This document shows positions 5,004-5,819 of a DNA stretch of 5,819 nucleotides, one piece after another (position 1 is the first letter of the stretch; every line of letters starts with the position of its first letter). This DNA comes from Candidatus Woesearchaeota archaeon CG08_land_8_20_14_0_20_47_9 (lineage in GTDB: Archaea; Nanobdellota; Nanobdellia; Woesearchaeales; CG1-02-47-18), in NCBI GenBank assembly GCA_002763335.1, contig PEYS01000016.1, positions 1 to 5,819 of the forward strand, given 5' to 3'. A model generated the notes under the pieces. It did no database searches and was not told the DNA's origin. It worked only from the letters and a program-made list of their open reading frames with translations. A program made the translations under genes and the position numbers.

Positions 5004-5018
5004 TTTTGTTCAACAAAA
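5004..5018. promoter_or_regulatory. Palindromic operator candidate at the GINS promoter
   Basis: TTTTGTT, C, AACAAAA is a perfect inverted repeat with 7-base arms around one central base. It overlaps the position expected for the BRE and the first bases of the GINS TATA element. A dimeric winged-HTH protein, such as the one encoded divergently at 4371-4925, bound here would block TBP/TFB. A second perfect palindrome, CATATATG (4995-5002), lies just beside it. A/T-rich palindromes arise by chance fairly easily, so function is inferred. Confidence 0.4.
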
Positions 5019-5028
5019 ATTTAAATAG
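5017..5028 (+). promoter_or_regulatory. TATA-box promoter of the GINS gene
   Basis: AAATTTAAATAG preceded by A-rich CAACAAAA fits an archaeal BRE-TATA arrangement. Transcription would start around 5048-5052, giving a leader of about 30 bases. That leader ends in AGGGGGG (5071-5077), a G-rich ribosome site placed only 3-4 bases before the ATG. This is the best-looking promoter in the window. Confidence 0.6.
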
Positions 5029-5080
5029 AGGGCTGTACTTACATCTAACTGGGAAGACATAGCGTTTATTAGGGGGGATT

Positions 5081-5779
5081 ATGACTGAGGCAGATGTAAA
5101 TATCACGTATGAAACCATCTTCGAGGTGCTTATGAGGGAGAAGGGTAGAGAGGAGCTTCAGAAGCTAGAGCCAGATTTCTTTAAAAGCGTTGTCGTATAC
5201 CTAAAGGAGAAGAGGGCTGTGATAGAGCTGAACTCCAAATCCGCGGACCTATTCGCCATTGAGGAACGCGAAAAAACCCAGAAGCAGCTTCATAATATCT
5301 ACAGCATGATACGCGAGCTGTATACGAGGCGTGAGAAGAAGATAGTCAGGCTGGCACTTATGAGGGCTAGAAGCGGCAGCGACCTTGTTGATATGTCTGC
5401 TTTGCTTGATGAAGAGAAGGCTATCTTCAATGAGTTGGTCAGGCTCTTTTCAGACTACTATAAGGGCATAGTGGGCAACATCCTTAAGAACAGACTGCCT
5501 AATGTGGATCGCCGCTTCCTGAACATAAGGGATGTTAAGCGCCTTGAGGATATAGGCGGGGCCGGGAGCCAGACAAGGACCCTGAGATTCCTGCATTCAG
5601 TGCCCATGTTTGTTGACTCGAGGATGCAGGTATACGGCCCGTTTGAGGAGGAGGACATAGCAAACCTCCCTGAGGAGGTCTCAAACGTCCTTGTTGATAA
5701 GGGGCGCGCCGAGGAGATCAACATAGGCAATGACCACGCCGAGGACAATAAGCCAAGCGCTAGTGCTGAGAAGGCTTAA
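5081..5779 (+). CDS. gins51: Archaeal GINS complex subunit, Gins51 type (A-B domain order)
   Basis: GINS joins MCM and a Cdc45/RecJ-like (GAN) partner in the archaeal replicative helicase complex, acting at the replication fork. The protein has 232 residues. Residues about 8-135 are mostly helical (TIFEVLMREKGREELQKL, then a long charged helix region to about 97), as in the GINS A domain. A linker follows, then the small B domain at about 167-213, with the hallmark pattern TLRFLHSVPMFVD, YGPFEEEDIANLPEEV and VLVDKGRAEEI. The A-then-B order marks the Gins51 (Psf1/Sld5-like) type rather than Gins23. A polar, acidic tail (214-232) closes it. The ATG at 5081 has AGGGGGG immediately upstream and no nearby alternative. 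No second GINS, MCM, PCNA or primase gene is visible in the window. The downstream neighbour lies beyond the edge. Confidence 0.9.
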   Translation: MTEADVNITYETIFEVLMREKGREELQKLEPDFFKSVVVYLKEKRAVIELNSKSADLFAIEEREKTQKQLHNIYSMIRELYTRREKKIVRLALMRARSGSDLVDMSALLDEEKAIFNELVRLFSDYYKGIVGNILKNRLPNVDRRFLNIRDVKRLEDIGGAGSQTRTLRFLHSVPMFVDSRMQVYGPFEEEDIANLPEEVSNVLVDKGRAEEINIGNDHAEDNKPSASAEKA

Positions 5780-5790
5780 ACGATGCAAAG

Positions 5791-5800
5791 ATTTTTAAAC
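5791..5800 (+). promoter_or_regulatory. TATA-like element after the GINS gene
   Basis: ATTTTTAAAC, 11 bases after the GINS stop, could be the promoter of a gene or RNA starting just past the window edge. Its T-run could alternatively help end the GINS transcript. A third reading is that ATG at 5783 opens a new gene: the frame is open to the edge (MQRFLNTPLLQQ) but only a weak AAGG precedes it. The final bases CCTGCT CC AGCAGG (5806-5819) are a perfect inverted repeat. Confidence 0.25.
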
Positions 5801-5819
5801 ACGCCCCTGCTCCAGCAGG

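Noticed and set aside
5458..5748. A 96-residue minus-strand open frame opposite the GINS B domain.
   Set aside because: It is serine/leucine-rich antisense of a conserved coding region with no start signal.
5806..5819. CCTGCT CC AGCAGG inverted repeat at the window edge, considered as a terminator or the start of a tRNA.
   Set aside because: The loop is too short for the full stem, no T-run can be seen before the edge, and the bases do not fit the tRNA acceptor/D-arm pattern (no TA at positions 8-9).

Overview
The window looks like part of a DPANN-type archaeal chromosome (Woesearchaeota/Pacearchaeota-like), although no rRNA or other decisive taxonomic marker is present. The case rests on an archaeal Gins51-like GINS replication protein, a single-OB-fold SSB resembling the Sulfolobus protein, A/T-rich TATA-like boxes about 25-45 bases upstream of several genes, one gene that appears leaderless, heavy use of AGG for arginine, and a coiled-coil winged-HTH protein of a type I associate with DPANN genomes. 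The phosphoglycerate mutase is the long, bacterial-style cofactor-independent form, which is common in such genomes.

Left arm (1-1703, minus strand): a compact cluster reads right to left. It contains an OB-fold single-stranded-DNA-binding protein (1278-1703), a GT4-family glycosyltransferase (51-1268) and the first 25 codons of a DegT/DnrJ/EryC1-type aminotransferase (1-76, running off the window). The genes abut or overlap and their ribosome-binding sites lie inside the preceding gene. A DNA-maintenance gene therefore leads what looks like a surface-glycan or nucleotide-sugar operon.

Divergent control region (1704-1956): TATA-like boxes face outward on both strands. Between them sit two strong adjacent inverted repeats (1824-1887 and 1891-1919) that no ordinary feature explains.

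Middle (1957-4366, plus strand): a membrane-anchored P-loop ATPase resembling the Zot/FtsK-HerA group is followed 4 bases later by gpmI, a complete glycolytic phosphoglycerate mutase with all expected metal and phosphate ligands.

Right arm: a coiled-coil plus winged-HTH protein (4371-4925, minus) converges on gpmI with a 4-base gap between stops. It is divergent from a Gins51-like CMG-helicase subunit (5081-5779, plus). Their shared 155-base control region has a perfect 7+1+7 palindrome overlapping the GINS TATA box, a plausible operator. The last 40 bases hold either another TATA-like promoter or the start of the next gene.

Most genes are housekeeping or surface biogenesis. The least explained elements are the membrane-anchored ATPase, the twin hairpins between the divergent promoters, and the palindrome at the GINS promoter. 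I see no CRISPR array, tRNA, rRNA or insertion sequence.
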